Source: Arthrobacter sp. StoSoilB22 (GTDB lineage Bacteria; Actinomycetota; Actinomycetes; Actinomycetales; Micrococcaceae). From it: 64,000 nt of DNA. The notes below the pieces were generated by a model. That model saw nothing but the letters and a program-made list of their open reading frames with translations, searched no databases and had not been told where the DNA came from. This document shows positions 47,119 to 58,834 of the stretch, piece by piece; position 1 is the first letter of the stretch; each line of letters begins with the position of its first letter. The translations under genes were made by a program, and so were the position numbers. The stretch lies in the NCBI RefSeq assembly GCF_019977315.1, contig NZ_AP024652.1, positions 2,790,001 through 2,854,000 on the forward strand, read 5' to 3'.

Positions 47119-47463
47119 TTATTTGGCATTACTGTCCCCGTCCGTGGACGGACCGCTGTCTGCTTTGCTCTCGCCAGATGAGGAGCTTTGTCTGGTGAGG
47201 CCATGCATATGGGAAAGATAGAACCCTCCTGCGGCTCCCAGCAGAGCGCCAAGGAGCACAATCCAGCGGGTCCCCCACAGATTATCCAGACCCCAGCCTA
47301 TCAAACTCCAGACAATGATCCCGCCAATGATGTAGCTGAAGACGGCTATGCCGGCGTTGTATCCGCCATCGTTTCCGGCTTCTGCTGATTCACCATGTTT
47401 GACGGGCTGCTGAGTAGTGGCCCCGGGGCGTGTATAGCGCTTACGCGGAGACATCCGGGCCAC
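47119..47463 (-). CDS. AtpZ-like subunit of the ATP synthase operon
   Basis: Protein of 114 aa with two TM helices and the GTRWIVLLGALLGAAGGFYL block of AtpZ/ATPase gene-1 proteins; acidic Ser-rich C-terminus. With AtpI, AtpZ is proposed to help assembly or act as a Mg2+/Ca2+ channel. GTG start (47463) has AGGAG 7 nt upstream, and the gene overlaps the atpI end. Confidence 0.8.
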   Translation of the reverse strand: MARMSPRKRYTRPGATTQQPVKHGESAEAGNDGGYNAGIAVFSYIIGGIIVWSLIGWGLDNLWGTRWIVLLGALLGAAGGFYLSHMHGLTRQSSSSGESKADSGPSTDGDSNAK

Positions 47464-47932
47464 CCTTCTGCTCCTCTGGATCGTTGTAGATCTGGAGACG
47501 GGCCTTGCTGAAGCCGTAGATTTCGGCGGCTTGCCAGAACACGACTGTCACAACGGCACCGATGAGGAACCATCGGCCATGGAGCCAGTCCGGAGCACCC
47601 AGCACAAAAAGCACTACAGCAAAGCCGACCACCTTGATGAAATATGTTGCAACAAAGAGGCCTACTGCGCCGGAGGGGTTGTTACGGCCAACAAAGTGAC
47701 CGATCAAAAGGCTGATTCCAAAGAAGAGCATGACCAGCACGGCACCGAACGCGGCTGATAGCGCGCCTTGTCCGCCGTTCATGAAGGCCGCAATCACGCA
47801 CGTGACAGCAGTGGCTGCCAGAGCTGCTACGGAACTAAGAAGAAGCAACCGGAGCCACAACGAGGACGGCTTGCCAACGGCCCCAACACCACGTTTACCG
47901 GACGGGTGTCCGGTTTCGGCGTTGGATGTCAT
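47441..47932 (-). CDS. ATP synthase protein I-like (AtpI)
   Basis: Protein of 163 aa with four TM helices, PF03899-like, at the head of the atp operon as expected for atpI. The hydrophilic first 23 residues and last 20 flank the membrane part. Weak sequence conservation is normal for this family. First gene of the operon; no clear promoter could be called in the 119 bp after wecA. Confidence 0.82.
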   Translation of the reverse strand: MTSNAETGHPSGKRGVGAVGKPSSLWLRLLLLSSVAALAATAVTCVIAAFMNGGQGALSAAFGAVLVMLFFGISLLIGHFVGRNNPSGAVGLFVATYFIKVVGFAVVLFVLGAPDWLHGRWFLIGAVVTVVFWQAAEIYGFSKARLQIYNDPEEQKGGPDVSA

Positions 47933-48051
47933 GGGGATACCAATCCTCGTGGCACGGGTGCCATATTCTCAAAGTGGGGTTACGGGCGAGTGACTGTCCG
48001 CAGTAAGAATTCTACATGAGATAGAACTGTGACCATAACCGACTCTCACAA

Positions 48052-49164
48052 CTACTCCCCCGGACGCGTCGAGTTCCGGGTGAAGTAGGGCCACGCCGTC
48101 ACGGCAGCCATGACCAGCGCTGCCGCTACGAGGACAATGAGCACGATCTGCCATGGGAACACCGCAAAGGCGACGCCGCCAAAGGCAAGAATGCTCGTCC
48201 AAACATAAAGCATGACGACGGCGCTGCGGTGCGAGTACCCAAGGTCCACCAACTTGTGATGAAGGTGCCCGCGGTCAGCGGACCACGGTGACTGGCCTCT
48301 GGCTGTTCTTCGGACAACGGCCATCCCCAAATCAAGAAGGGGCAGGGAAAGCACGGCAAAGGGCAGCAAGATGGGAACAATTGTGGGGATACCGTTGGCG
48401 CGGTCGTAGAGACCGGAGCTGATCTGCCCGGTGGCCACGACGCCGGCCGAAGCCATGAGCAAGCCAATGAGCATCGCCCCGGAATCTCCCATGAAGATTT
48501 TGGCGGGGAACCAATTGTGCGGCAGGAATCCGATGCAGCTGCCAACCAGGATGGCCATCAGGAGTGTCGCGAGGTCCGAGTTGTCCGTGGACGGATTGTT
48601 ACGGTGAACCCAGTAGGCGGTAAGGAAGAAGGCTCCGCCACCGATGATGGCGACGCCGGCGGCCAATCCGTCCAGTCCATCAATGAAATTGACTGCATTC
48701 ATGGTGGTAACAATTAGCCCTGCGGTCAGCGCAATCTGAACTACCTCGGACTCAAGGACAATCGGTTCCGGGATGAAGGGAACCACAGACATCCGCACGC
48801 CCCAGATGGCCACGATCAACGCAGCTGCAGCCTGGCCCAGCAGTTTGATCCACCAACGGATGTCAAGGATGTCATCCGCCACCCCCACAGCGACGATCAC
48901 CACGGCACCCGCCAGGATCCCCCAAGGTGCATCGTTGTGTCTGAAGATGTCCTTAACGAAGAAGGAATTGCTCGCCACCACCAGGGCGACGAAGAATCCG
49001 ACAAAGATGCCCAGTCCACCGAGTTTTGAGATCAGCGCCGAGTGCATGTCACGGCTACGGATGGGCTGATACAACCGCAGCTTGTTTCCCAGCACGCGGG
49101 CACCCCACGTCCCGGCGTACGCTACAACGGCCGCCGTCAGGGCCATCAGCATGTACATGATCAT
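48052..49164 (-). CDS. wecA: Undecaprenyl-phosphate GlcNAc-1-phosphate transferase (WecA/TagO/Rfe family)
   Basis: Starts lipid-linked glycan assembly at the membrane, 370 aa with about 11 TM helices. Family motifs: NAVNFIDGLDGLAAGVA (about residues 160-176), IFMGDSGAMLIGLLMAS (about 220-236) and HLHHKLVDLGYSHRSAV (catalytic His-rich loop). Start could also be the GTG at 49191. Position between the sua5 cluster and atpI matches Rv1302 (rfe). Confidence 0.93.
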   Translation of the reverse strand: MIMYMLMALTAAVVAYAGTWGARVLGNKLRLYQPIRSRDMHSALISKLGGLGIFVGFFVALVVASNSFFVKDIFRHNDAPWGILAGAVVIVAVGVADDILDIRWWIKLLGQAAAALIVAIWGVRMSVVPFIPEPIVLESEVVQIALTAGLIVTTMNAVNFIDGLDGLAAGVAIIGGGAFFLTAYWVHRNNPSTDNSDLATLLMAILVGSCIGFLPHNWFPAKIFMGDSGAMLIGLLMASAGVVATGQISSGLYDRANGIPTIVPILLPFAVLSLPLLDLGMAVVRRTARGQSPWSADRGHLHHKLVDLGYSHRSAVVMLYVWTSILAFGGVAFAVFPWQIVLIVLVAAALVMAAVTAWPYFTRNSTRPGE

Positions 49165-49406
49165 GACGCGGCCCCGGAAAGCAGCCTGCACACCAAACGG
49201 TTGGATAGGACCACCGAATGCAGCCGGCGGGATCGAATGCCGTCGGGTTGTGGGCAGCTCAAGGTGTGGAAATCTGTCTTTGGATAAATGGAACTACTCC
49301 GTCGCCATGCCTGCACCGGCTGTGCCGAATGTTGCGGGATTTCTGTGGACTCTAGTCACGATACTAATGCCAATGGCCGTGACCACCCTGTGACGCAGCC
49401 GCCATG

Positions 49407-49427
49407 TCCCAGCGTGTTTGGCTGGGA
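49407..49427. repeat. Small stem-loop after the GT2 gene
   Basis: TCCCAGC and GCTGGGA around a 7-nt loop, 18 bp after the GT2 stop. There is no T-tract, so it is only a weak terminator candidate. Confidence 0.4.
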
Positions 49428-49444
49428 TTCAAGCCGCGTAACAG

Positions 49445-50401
49445 CTACCTGACAGGCTCTTGGACGTTACGCAGCGCGTAGATCCCGTTCAGTACCTGAG
49501 CATTGGATCGCGGGACTTTCAGGCTGTGGCGCAGGCCCTTGAGAAGCCCGGCCAACAGCACCTTACGATTCGGCGAGGCGGCAATCGTGCGGGTCCAGTT
49601 GCGCAATGAAGCACCCGTAAAAAGAACCTTTTCCCACGGTGCCAAGGCGTTCGATCGAGTGTAAACCCAGAGCTTGTTTCGCACTTCATAGTAGAAGCGC
49701 GCGCCAGGATCCGCTCCGGCGTCGCCAAAGACCTTCGTATGGTGATTGGCCACTGATGCGTTGGTAGTCAGCGCGGTCCCTCTACGAGAAATCCTGGCGG
49801 TGTACTCCAGATCGTCATTCCAGATGAAGTAGTCCGCGATGGGCAGGCCGTGCTGTCTGATTTCCTCAGCACGAATCAGCACCGACACGAAGGAAGCACT
49901 GCGGATTTGGGTGGCACCCAGCCTGGCAGCAGCGGTGCGCGCGTTCTCGCTTGCCCCCATACGCGGCCGCATGCGGTTCATCGGGTGGTCGCGGCCATCA
50001 GTCCACACCACACGGCTGGCGATGAACGCCGGTGCCTCTCCGGTTTCCCGAAGGTAGGACTCGGAGAGGTCCAACGCCTCGCGCAGGGCGTTCGGCTGAG
50101 GTTCGGTGTCGTCGTCCATGATCCACACGTGATCCGCCCCGTGGTCGAGTACAGCCCGTTCCATGCCGACGACGAAACCCCCGGCACCGCCCACGTTGGT
50201 GTTCAAGGTGACCACATCAGTGGTCAATGCGCCGTGGTACTGCTGGAGGAACTCAGCGGTTTCATCCGTGGAGGCGTTGTCCACGATCACGACGGCGTCC
50301 GGTACCTGTGTACCTGCAGCAATGCCGTCCAAGGTGGTCTGGAGAAGTTCACGCCGGTTATAGGTCACTACAACAGCGACCACGACAGGGTGGGACGTCA
50401 T
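49445..50401 (-). CDS. Family 2 glycosyltransferase
   Basis: GT-A fold transferase, 318 aa. N-terminal VVVTYNRRELLQTTLDG and IVDNASTDETAEFL, metal-binding DDDTEPQPN (about residues 98-106) and the acceptor part with LRNWTRTIA. The ATG directly abuts the GT26 stop (TAAATG), so the two act in one pathway. Probably adds a sugar to a lipid-linked surface glycan started by WecA; sugar unknown. Confidence 0.9.
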   Translation of the reverse strand: MTSHPVVVAVVVTYNRRELLQTTLDGIAAGTQVPDAVVIVDNASTDETAEFLQQYHGALTTDVVTLNTNVGGAGGFVVGMERAVLDHGADHVWIMDDDTEPQPNALREALDLSESYLRETGEAPAFIASRVVWTDGRDHPMNRMRPRMGASENARTAAARLGATQIRSASFVSVLIRAEEIRQHGLPIADYFIWNDDLEYTARISRRGTALTTNASVANHHTKVFGDAGADPGARFYYEVRNKLWVYTRSNALAPWEKVLFTGASLRNWTRTIAASPNRKVLLAGLLKGLRHSLKVPRSNAQVLNGIYALRNVQEPVR

Positions 50402-51187
50402 TTACTTGCCTTTGGTCTTGGATGGTCGGAAACGGCGCCCGATCAGCAGGCCAGCCAGCTTCCAAGGTTCAACAAAAACTCTGTAAGCCACGCGGCCCGG
50501 GTGAAGGACCAGCCGCCAGGCCCACTCGAGTCCTAGGCGACCAAGCCACCGCGGCGCCAGTTTCTGGATGCCCGCAACCTGCTCAATGGCGCCGCCGACG
50601 GCGCAATAAACGGCAGCCGGCAGATGGGCGAGCCTGCGGTGAAGGACAGCCTCCTGAAGGGGCATCCCGAGTCCCAACAGGACCAACTGCGGACGGAAGT
50701 CCGTCAGCCAGTCCACCACCGCATCTTCCAGGGTGCTGTCCCACCCCTCACCGGGCATTCCGTCCACTGTTGCACCGGGGACGATAGCGCGCAGCCGGGC
50801 GACCGCCGTCGTATTGGCCGCGCGTCCCGCGCCTACTACGGCCACGCGCTCCAGCCCCTTGACCTTTCCAAGCTCCGGGATCCAATCCATGGAACCCAGC
50901 CGGTATGCCATGGTTCCCTCACCCAAGGGCTGGAGTTGACGCTTGTGGGCTAGCCCCCAGAGCATCGCGACGGGAGCACCATCCAAGAGGACGATCGAGC
51001 TGCCCTCATACAAAGAACGGACATCCGGGCGCGAATGAAGCAACGTGATGCTGTGCAGATTGTGGCCAAGAACGGTAGCGGTTGATCCGGCTGAAATGAG
51101 ACTGCCCATTGCGTCTATAACCTCATTGACGCGCATCGGCGTGGCGTCGACGTCAAGGACGGGGACGCGTTGACGCTCCGGAATCAT
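50402..51187 (-). CDS. WecG/TagA/CpsF-family glycosyltransferase (GT26)
   Basis: Glycosyltransferase of 261 aa with the family block VLGHNLHSITLLHSRPDVRSLYEGSSIVLLDGAPVAMLWG and RVAVVGAGRAANTTAV. Members add N-acetylmannosamine (TagA, WecG) to undecaprenyl-PP-GlcNAc, the product of WecA-type enzymes. Its start overlaps sua5 by 4 bp. Together with WecA and the GT2 it implies a secondary cell-wall polymer. Confidence 0.9.
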   Translation of the reverse strand: MIPERQRVPVLDVDATPMRVNEVIDAMGSLISAGSTATVLGHNLHSITLLHSRPDVRSLYEGSSIVLLDGAPVAMLWGLAHKRQLQPLGEGTMAYRLGSMDWIPELGKVKGLERVAVVGAGRAANTTAVARLRAIVPGATVDGMPGEGWDSTLEDAVVDWLTDFRPQLVLLGLGMPLQEAVLHRRLAHLPAAVYCAVGGAIEQVAGIQKLAPRWLGRLGLEWAWRLVLHPGRVAYRVFVEPWKLAGLLIGRRFRPSKTKGK

Positions 51188-52035
51188 TCGGACTTGGCTT
51201 CGTTGGAGGCCTCCGGCTTTGCAGTCTCATGGGTTGACTCCTCGACGACGACGGCGTCGGCTGCAGTTTCTTCAACTGGGGTCTCTTCAACTGCGGTCTC
51301 TTCACCTGGGGTCGCTTCAACTACAGGTTCTTCGGTTGCCGTGTCATCAGAAGCCGGCGGCGCAGCAGGAATGGTTTCACCAACACCCAGGATGGACGGA
51401 ACGATCTCGCGAAGCCGTTCCAGCTCAATCGCTCCTTGGCGCACCACCCGGAACGGAGTGGACGTGGCGTCCACAATCGTCGAGGGCAAGGCAGCAGTTC
51501 CCTTGACCGGACGGAAGCCGCCTTCGAGGTAGACCTCAACGGACTCCGCCAGTTGGAGTCGCGCTTCCGAGGCTGTCTGTGCCGCTTCCTGGCCCGTCCG
51601 GTTGGCGGAGGAAACAGCCAAGGGGCCCGTGAGCCCCAGGAGTTCCAGGGCGATCTGGTCGTCGGGCATCCTCAGGGCAACGGTGCCCTTGGTCTCGCCG
51701 AGGTCCCAGTCCAAGGACGGCTGGGCATGAAGGATCAGCGTCAACCCACCGGGCCAGAAGGCTTGGGCCAGCGCCCGGGCATCGGCTGGTACGTCGGTGG
51801 CCAGTCCGTCCAGGGCGTTGACCCGTGGAATCAGGACCGGAGGAGGCATTTGACGGCTGCGCCCTTTGGAGGCCAACAACATGGTCACGGCCAACGGCGA
51901 GAAAGCATCTGCGGCAATACCGTAGACGGTGTCTGTTGGCAGCACGACGCACTTCTTCTCGCTGATGGCGCGCTGGGCATGCTGAAGCCCTTCAGAACGC
52001 TGGTCATCGGAAGTGCAGTTATAGGTTGTGGTCAC
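51184..52035 (-). CDS. L-threonylcarbamoyladenylate synthase (Sua5/YrdC family)
   Basis: Makes threonylcarbamoyl-AMP for tRNA t6A modification. 283 aa: YrdC domain (to about residue 205) with KCVVLPTDTVYGIAAD, SKGRSRQMPPPVL and LPSTIVDAT. Residues about 212-283 form a Glu/Thr/Ala-rich acidic tail of near-repeats (EET, EETPVEET) with no family counterpart. GTG start. 12-bp gap from prmC. Confidence 0.9.
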   Translation of the reverse strand: MTTTYNCTSDDQRSEGLQHAQRAISEKKCVVLPTDTVYGIAADAFSPLAVTMLLASKGRSRQMPPPVLIPRVNALDGLATDVPADARALAQAFWPGGLTLILHAQPSLDWDLGETKGTVALRMPDDQIALELLGLTGPLAVSSANRTGQEAAQTASEARLQLAESVEVYLEGGFRPVKGTAALPSTIVDATSTPFRVVRQGAIELERLREIVPSILGVGETIPAAPPASDDTATEEPVVEATPGEETAVEETPVEETAADAVVVEESTHETAKPEASNEAKSE

Positions 52036-52047
52036 AGCGCCATTCTT

Positions 52048-52920
52048 TCACTCATCAGGAGACAGGCTTGCCAGGATCGCGCTGGTGGCACGTTCCTTGC
52101 CGTTCAGGTCGTAGTGCGTGGTGACGTTGTTCCAACGTCCGGTTCTTTGCAGCATCCGGCAGATCCATGCAGCCTGGACTTCCGCGTGCTCCATCACAAA
52201 ATAGCCACCGGGCCTGAGGAGACGGGCCGCTGAGGCAGCTGCCGCGGTCGGAAGTACCATGCCGTCCGCTCCCCCGCCGTAAAGCGCCTCTGGTGGATCG
52301 TGCAGTGCAACTTCAGGCTCTGTGGGGATCGCTTCGGCCGGAATGTACGGCGGATTGGATACGACGACGTCGAAGGTTCCGTTGTGCTCGGGAAGGGCAT
52401 CCCGTAAGTCGCCTTCAATAAGTACCACGCCCAGCGGTTCGAGGTTTCTGGCAGCCCAGGCTTGCGCGAGCGTGCTGAATTCCACCGCATGCACTTCAGC
52501 GCCTGGGATTTCGTAGGCGATGGAGCCGGCGATCGCACCTGATCCTGTGCCAAGATCCACCACCTTGGGACTTTGCAGTCCTGAGAGGTGGTCGATGACC
52601 AACTGAACAACTGACTCCGTTTCGGGACGCGGAATGAAAACGCCCGGACCCACCCGCAACGCCAGGTGCCGGAAATATGCGACGCCGGTGATGTGCTGGA
52701 GGGGGACGCGTCCCGCGCGTTCCTCCACCAGTTCCCGGTAACCTTCGGGAGCGGGAGTGTCGCCGAGCAACAGGGCACGGAGACGACCAAGGCCGACGCC
52801 CAGTAGGTGATCGGCAAGCAACTCGGCATCCACACGCGGGCTGGGTACGCCGGCGTCGGACAGGACAGCAGTAGCCTCGCGGACAGCGTCCGCGAGGCTT
52901 TGGCCTTGGTGAAACGTCAT
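52048..52920 (-). CDS. prmC: Peptide chain release factor N5-glutamine methyltransferase
   Basis: Methylates the GGQ glutamine of release factor 1, encoded just upstream as prfA. 290 aa from the ATG at 52920; an upstream Met adds 36 non-conserved residues. SAM-binding DLGTGSGAIAGSIA and catalytic NPPY (NPPYIPAEAI) are intact. Transcribed after prfA. Confidence 0.94.
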   Translation of the reverse strand: MTFHQGQSLADAVREATAVLSDAGVPSPRVDAELLADHLLGVGLGRLRALLLGDTPAPEGYRELVEERAGRVPLQHITGVAYFRHLALRVGPGVFIPRPETESVVQLVIDHLSGLQSPKVVDLGTGSGAIAGSIAYEIPGAEVHAVEFSTLAQAWAARNLEPLGVVLIEGDLRDALPEHNGTFDVVVSNPPYIPAEAIPTEPEVALHDPPEALYGGGADGMVLPTAAAASAARLLRPGGYFVMEHAEVQAAWICRMLQRTGRWNNVTTHYDLNGKERATSAILASLSPDE

Positions 52921-52984
52921 GGATGTACTCTGCTGTGGTTGTTCGGCGCTGTGGTTGTTCGGCGCTGCTCTGATCGGCAGGTCG

Positions 52985-54058
52985 TTACTCGCCGATTGCG
53001 TCCAGGCGTGCCTGCTCGTCAGCTTCAATGGCTGACTGGATCACTGGTTCAAGATCACCGTTCATGACGGCATCAAGGTTGTAGGCCTTGTAGCCGGTTC
53101 GGTGGTCAGCAATACGGTTTTCCGGGAAGTTGTACGTACGGATGCGCTCGGAACGGTCCATGGTGCGGATCTGCGACTTGCGCTGTTCCGAGTTGGCGGC
53201 GTCAATCTGTTCCTGCTGGTGGGCCAGGAGGCGGGCGCGGAGAACGCGCATGCCGGCTTCGCGGTTCTGCAGCTGCGACTTTTCGTTCTGCATTGCTACA
53301 ACGATGCCCGTAGGCAAGTGAGTAATGCGTACAGCGGAGTCGGTGGTGTTCACGGACTGGCCACCGGGCCCGGATGAACGGTAAACGTCAATCTTGAGGT
53401 CGTTCTGGCTGATCTCGAGTTCTTCGGGCTCATCAACTTCGGGAAGCACCAGCACGCCGGCGGCCGAAGTGTGAATGCGGCCCTGCGACTCCGTGACGGG
53501 TACGCGCTGCACTCGGTGGACGCCGCCTTCAAACTTCAAACGGGCAAAAACGCCCTGCGCAGGATCGTTGGAGTTGCCCTTGATGGCAACTGCAACGTCC
53601 TTATAGCCACCCAGATCGGATTCAGTGGCGGAAATCATTTCGGTCTTCCAGCCGCGCGACTCCGCATAACGCATGTACATGCGCAGAAGGTCGCCGGCGA
53701 ACAATGCAGCTTCGTCGCCGCCTTCGCCACCCTTCACTTCAAGGATGACGTTGCGGGCGTCGTCCGGATCACGCGGGATCAGCAGACGACGCAGCCGCTC
53801 TTGTGCGGCGGGGATCTGTTCCTCCAGCTGCTCCACTTCGGCAGCGAATTCGGGATCCTCGTCAGCCATCTCTTTGGCAGCTTCCAGGTCATCGTTGAGC
53901 CCGCGCCACTTGTTGTACGCCTCCACAATGCCCTGAAGCTGAGCTGACCGCCGCCCCAACTTCCTGGCAGCAGACTGATCGGCATAAACAGCAGGATCAC
54001 TCAACTGCGCCTGAATAGCAGCATGCTCATCAAGCAATCCCTGTACGGACTCAAACAT
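52985..54058 (-). CDS. prfA: Peptide chain release factor 1
   Basis: Translation termination at UAA/UAG, 357 aa. The GGQ motif is in [20 protein letters not shown] (about residues 226-245); the ribosome-binding PEVDEPEEL is nearby. AGAGG is 7 nt upstream of the ATG; a Met two codons earlier (54064) is less likely. Followed by prmC, its methylase. Confidence 0.97.
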   Translation of the reverse strand: MFESVQGLLDEHAAIQAQLSDPAVYADQSAARKLGRRSAQLQGIVEAYNKWRGLNDDLEAAKEMADEDPEFAAEVEQLEEQIPAAQERLRRLLIPRDPDDARNVILEVKGGEGGDEAALFAGDLLRMYMRYAESRGWKTEMISATESDLGGYKDVAVAIKGNSNDPAQGVFARLKFEGGVHRVQRVPVTESQGRIHTSAAGVLVLPEVDEPEELEISQNDLKIDVYRSSGPGGQSVNTTDSAVRITHLPTGIVVAMQNEKSQLQNREAGMRVLRARLLAHQQEQIDAANSEQRKSQIRTMDRSERIRTYNFPENRIADHRTGYKAYNLDAVMNGDLEPVIQSAIEADEQARLDAIGE

Positions 54059-54176
54059 TTTCAAACCTCTTTCGACTCGCAGACAAGTCTAGTTGCGACG
54101 ATTGGTGACTTAACGACCAACCGCTCAAATAAGCCGGCCAGCGAAGGTGACGGCAACGCTCAAGGTGACCTGACCG

Positions 54177-54293
54177 CCGTCGAGTAATTTTGCCGGCCCG
54201 GAGTGGCATCGGGCCTGTCGTAGCGTTGCTGCTGACGTACGCAGTATGTCAGCAGCAACGCGAAGGGGCGGGGCCGGCAAAATTACTCGACGG
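54177..54293. repeat. 117-bp nested palindrome between prfA and rho
   Basis: Outer 23-bp arms (54177-54199 and 54271-54293) are perfect reverse complements. Inside, 14-bp arms (54223-54236 and 54248-54261) form a second stem that extends through further pairs around a small loop. Whole element folds as one hairpin with an asymmetric internal loop. It occupies the position of rpmE in M. tuberculosis. Could be a palindromic repeat, an rho 3'-end structure or a small RNA. Confidence 0.65.
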
Positions 54294-54310
54294 CCCCACC
54301 CCAGATAACG

Positions 54311-56449
<2,139 letters not shown>

Positions 56450-56753
56450 GAAGGATCCTTCCCCCTCGACGGCGTCCAGAGCGAGAGCTGGACGCGATGA
56501 TTTGTTCTGGGCTGCAGTTCAGATCTGCAGCCGGTGACTTGGGCCGTGCCTGATGGATTATGGCCAACAGGGCCGGATACTGATCGTCATCACTGGATCC
56601 AGTTGCCCGGACAGCCGGCGTGCGTTCAGGGAACAGAGAGATTTCTGCGGCACCTGAGACAGGCCGGAAAGAGACGACACCACCGACGTTGGCACAGTTG
56701 ACGAAAGGTACGGCAAAACACCGAGATCCAAAATCAGGGAACTGCCCGCGGCT
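56450..56753 (-). promoter_or_regulatory. Structured rho leader / thrB-rho intergenic region
   Basis: No gene seen in 304 bp. Two perfect hairpins lie close to the rho start: 8-bp arms 56472-56479/56488-56495 and 8-bp arms 56510-56517/56525-56532. No T-tract after thrB, so no intrinsic terminator was found. The region likely holds the rho promoter and a long 5' UTR; rho is autoregulated by leader attenuation in several bacteria. Confidence 0.5.
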
Positions 56754-57719
56754 TTACCGGCGGTGCACTTCCACTCTAGCACCTTGAACGTCCACAGCCA
56801 GCGTCATCACGCGCCAACTGACGTCGGGTGTGTTGACCGCCGTGAACGCTTCAATGAATTCAACAACCGCAGCGGCTTGGTCAGCACCATTAGCCAGCAC
56901 CATCACTGTGGGACCAGCGCCGGAAACAACGGCCGCATGGCCCGCACCACGGAGGGCTGCAAGGAGGTCGGCGCTGGGCCGCATGGCCTGTGCCCGGTAG
57001 CTCTGGTGGAGGTAGTCCTCCGTTCCCGGGAGCAGCAAAGCGGGATCCGCAGTGAGCGCATGGATCAGCAAGGCCGCCCGCCCGGAATTCATGGCCGCCG
57101 CGTGGTGACCAACCGATGCGGGGAGTAGACCGCGCGCAGTTTCAGTAGCGAGCTCGTAGTCCGGGACTGCCACTACAGGAATAACCGACGACGCGACGTC
57201 AGCGCGCGTGCTGCTGTACTGCTCGCTGTCCTGCCATGACAGCGCCAGTCCGCCGAAAATCGCGGGTGCGACGTTGTCCGGATGCCCTTCCATCTCGCTT
57301 GTCAGCTGCAGGATCCAGTCACGGTCCTGCCGGGATTCCGAAGGGACCAGCGCATTGGCGGCAGTAACCGCGGCTACTACAGCCGAGGCTGAAGATCCCA
57401 GCCCCCTGCCATGAGGGTTGACGTTATCCGCAATGATCTTCAGGCCCGATCGCTGGTAGCCAAGGCGATCCAAGGCAAGGTCAATAGCGCGCACAACCAA
57501 GTGACTTGCATCACGTGGGAGAGTCTCAGCGCCCTCACCGGAGAGCTCAAACTCAAGCTCCCCGGTGCTGAGGGTTTCCACCGTCAAGGTGTCGTAGATG
57601 GACAGGGCCAAACCGAGGCTGTCGTAACCGGGGCCCAGGTTGGCACTCGTACCAGGGACCTTGACGGTCAGCCGCTGGCCTGCCGCGACGAGTGCACGAT
57701 CGGTCGCGGTGGGCTGCAT
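56754..57719 (-). CDS. thrB: Homoserine kinase
   Basis: Phosphorylates homoserine in threonine synthesis, 321 aa. GHMP kinase motifs: VPGTSANLGPGYDSLG (about residues 20-35) and the ATP loop GLGSSASAVVAAV (about 104-116), AAMNSGRAALLIHA. ATG at 57719 chosen; upstream Met gives basic non-conserved residues. 11-bp gap after thrC. Confidence 0.95.
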   Translation of the reverse strand: MQPTATDRALVAAGQRLTVKVPGTSANLGPGYDSLGLALSIYDTLTVETLSTGELEFELSGEGAETLPRDASHLVVRAIDLALDRLGYQRSGLKIIADNVNPHGRGLGSSASAVVAAVTAANALVPSESRQDRDWILQLTSEMEGHPDNVAPAIFGGLALSWQDSEQYSSTRADVASSVIPVVAVPDYELATETARGLLPASVGHHAAAMNSGRAALLIHALTADPALLLPGTEDYLHQSYRAQAMRPSADLLAALRGAGHAAVVSGAGPTVMVLANGADQAAAVVEFIEAFTAVNTPDVSWRVMTLAVDVQGARVEVHRR

Positions 57720-57730
57720 TGATTCCACTC

Positions 57731-58834
57731 TTAGTTTTCTTCCAGTCCCAGTTCTGTGGCAACGGTGACGACGTCGTTCGGCACCTTGACGGGCTGCACA
57801 TCGCTGCCGTCTTCGGTGCGGAGGGCCCACTGCGGGTCCTTGAGTCCGTGTCCGGTAACCGTGATGACGATGGTTTTGCCCGACGGAACCTCGCCTGCGG
57901 CATGCTTCTTGATCAAGCCCGCGACACCGGCAGCGGAGCCGGGTTCAACGAAAACGCCTTCCTTTGCCGAAAGCCAGCGGTGAGCCGCCAGGATCTCGTC
58001 ATCGGTGACGGCCTCGATCAGTCCACCGGATTCGTCACGGGCCGCAACGGCGGTTTCCCACGAGGCCGGGTTGCCGATGCGGATGGCGGTGGCGATCGTG
58101 TCGGGCTCGGTAATGGGGTGGCCTGCAACGAACGGCGCGGCACCTGCGGCTTGGAAGCCCCACATGACTGGCGTCTTGGAGGAAACAGCCGGAAGTGTTC
58201 CATTGGCGGTCTCGAAGGGCGCGGAGTATTCCTTATAGCCCTTCCAGTAGGCCGTGATGTTGCCGGCGTTGCCCACGGGGAGCACGTGGATGTCAGGGGC
58301 GTCGCCCAAGCTGTCCACTACCTCGAAGGCGCCGGTCTTCTGGCCCTGGATACGCGCTGGGTTGACGGAGTTCACCAAGAATACGGGGTAGGACTCGCCG
58401 AGTTTTCTAGCGATATCCAGGCAGTTATCGAAGTTGCCGTCCACCTGGAGCAGCGTGGCACCGTGGGCGATGGCCTGGCTCAGCTTGCCCATGGAGATCT
58501 TGCCTTCGGGTACCAGCACAGCGCATTTGAGGCCTGCCGCAGTGGCGTAGGCCGCAGCCGAGGCGGACGTGTTGCCGGTGGAAGCGCAAACTACAGCCTT
58601 TGCACCGGCTTCGACGGCAGCGGTCATGGCCATGGTCATGCCGCGGTCCTTGAAGGAACCCGTAGGGTTCATTCCTTCGACCTTCAGGTACACCTCTGAG
58701 CCGGTCAGCTCGGAAAGCTTCTGCGCGTGGACAAGCGGCGTGCCGCCCTCGCCGAGGGTGATGACCTTGGTGGCTTCCGTTACAGGCAAACGATCAGCGT
58801 ATTCGCGGATTACTCCGCGCCATTGGTGAGCCAC
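57731..58834 (-). CDS. thrC: Threonine synthase
   Basis: PLP enzyme converting O-phosphohomoserine to threonine, 367 aa. PLP lysine in [14 protein letters not shown] (about residues 57-70) and the phosphate-binding [11 protein letters not shown] (about 190-200). Directly abuts the hom stop (no gap), so it is coupled. Confidence 0.96.
   Translation of the reverse strand: MAHQWRGVIREYADRLPVTEATKVITLGEGGTPLVHAQKLSELTGSEVYLKVEGMNPTGSFKDRGMTMAMTAAVEAGAKAVVCASTGNTSASAAAYATAAGLKCAVLVPEGKISMGKLSQAIAHGATLLQVDGNFDNCLDIARKLGESYPVFLVNSVNPARIQGQKTGAFEVVDSLGDAPDIHVLPVGNAGNITAYWKGYKEYSAPFETANGTLPAVSSKTPVMWGFQAAGAAPFVAGHPITEPDTIATAIRIGNPASWETAVAARDESGGLIEAVTDDEILAAHRWLSAKEGVFVEPGSAAGVAGLIKKHAAGEVPSGKTIVITVTGHGLKDPQWALRTEDGSDVQPVKVPNDVVTVATELGLEEN

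Noticed and set aside
49407..49427. Terminator after the GT2 gene
   Set aside because: Short stem without a T-tract; kept only as a repeat.
54059..54310. Missed rpmE gene between rho and prfA
   Set aside because: Reading both strands shows no L31-like frame; the sequence is palindromic.
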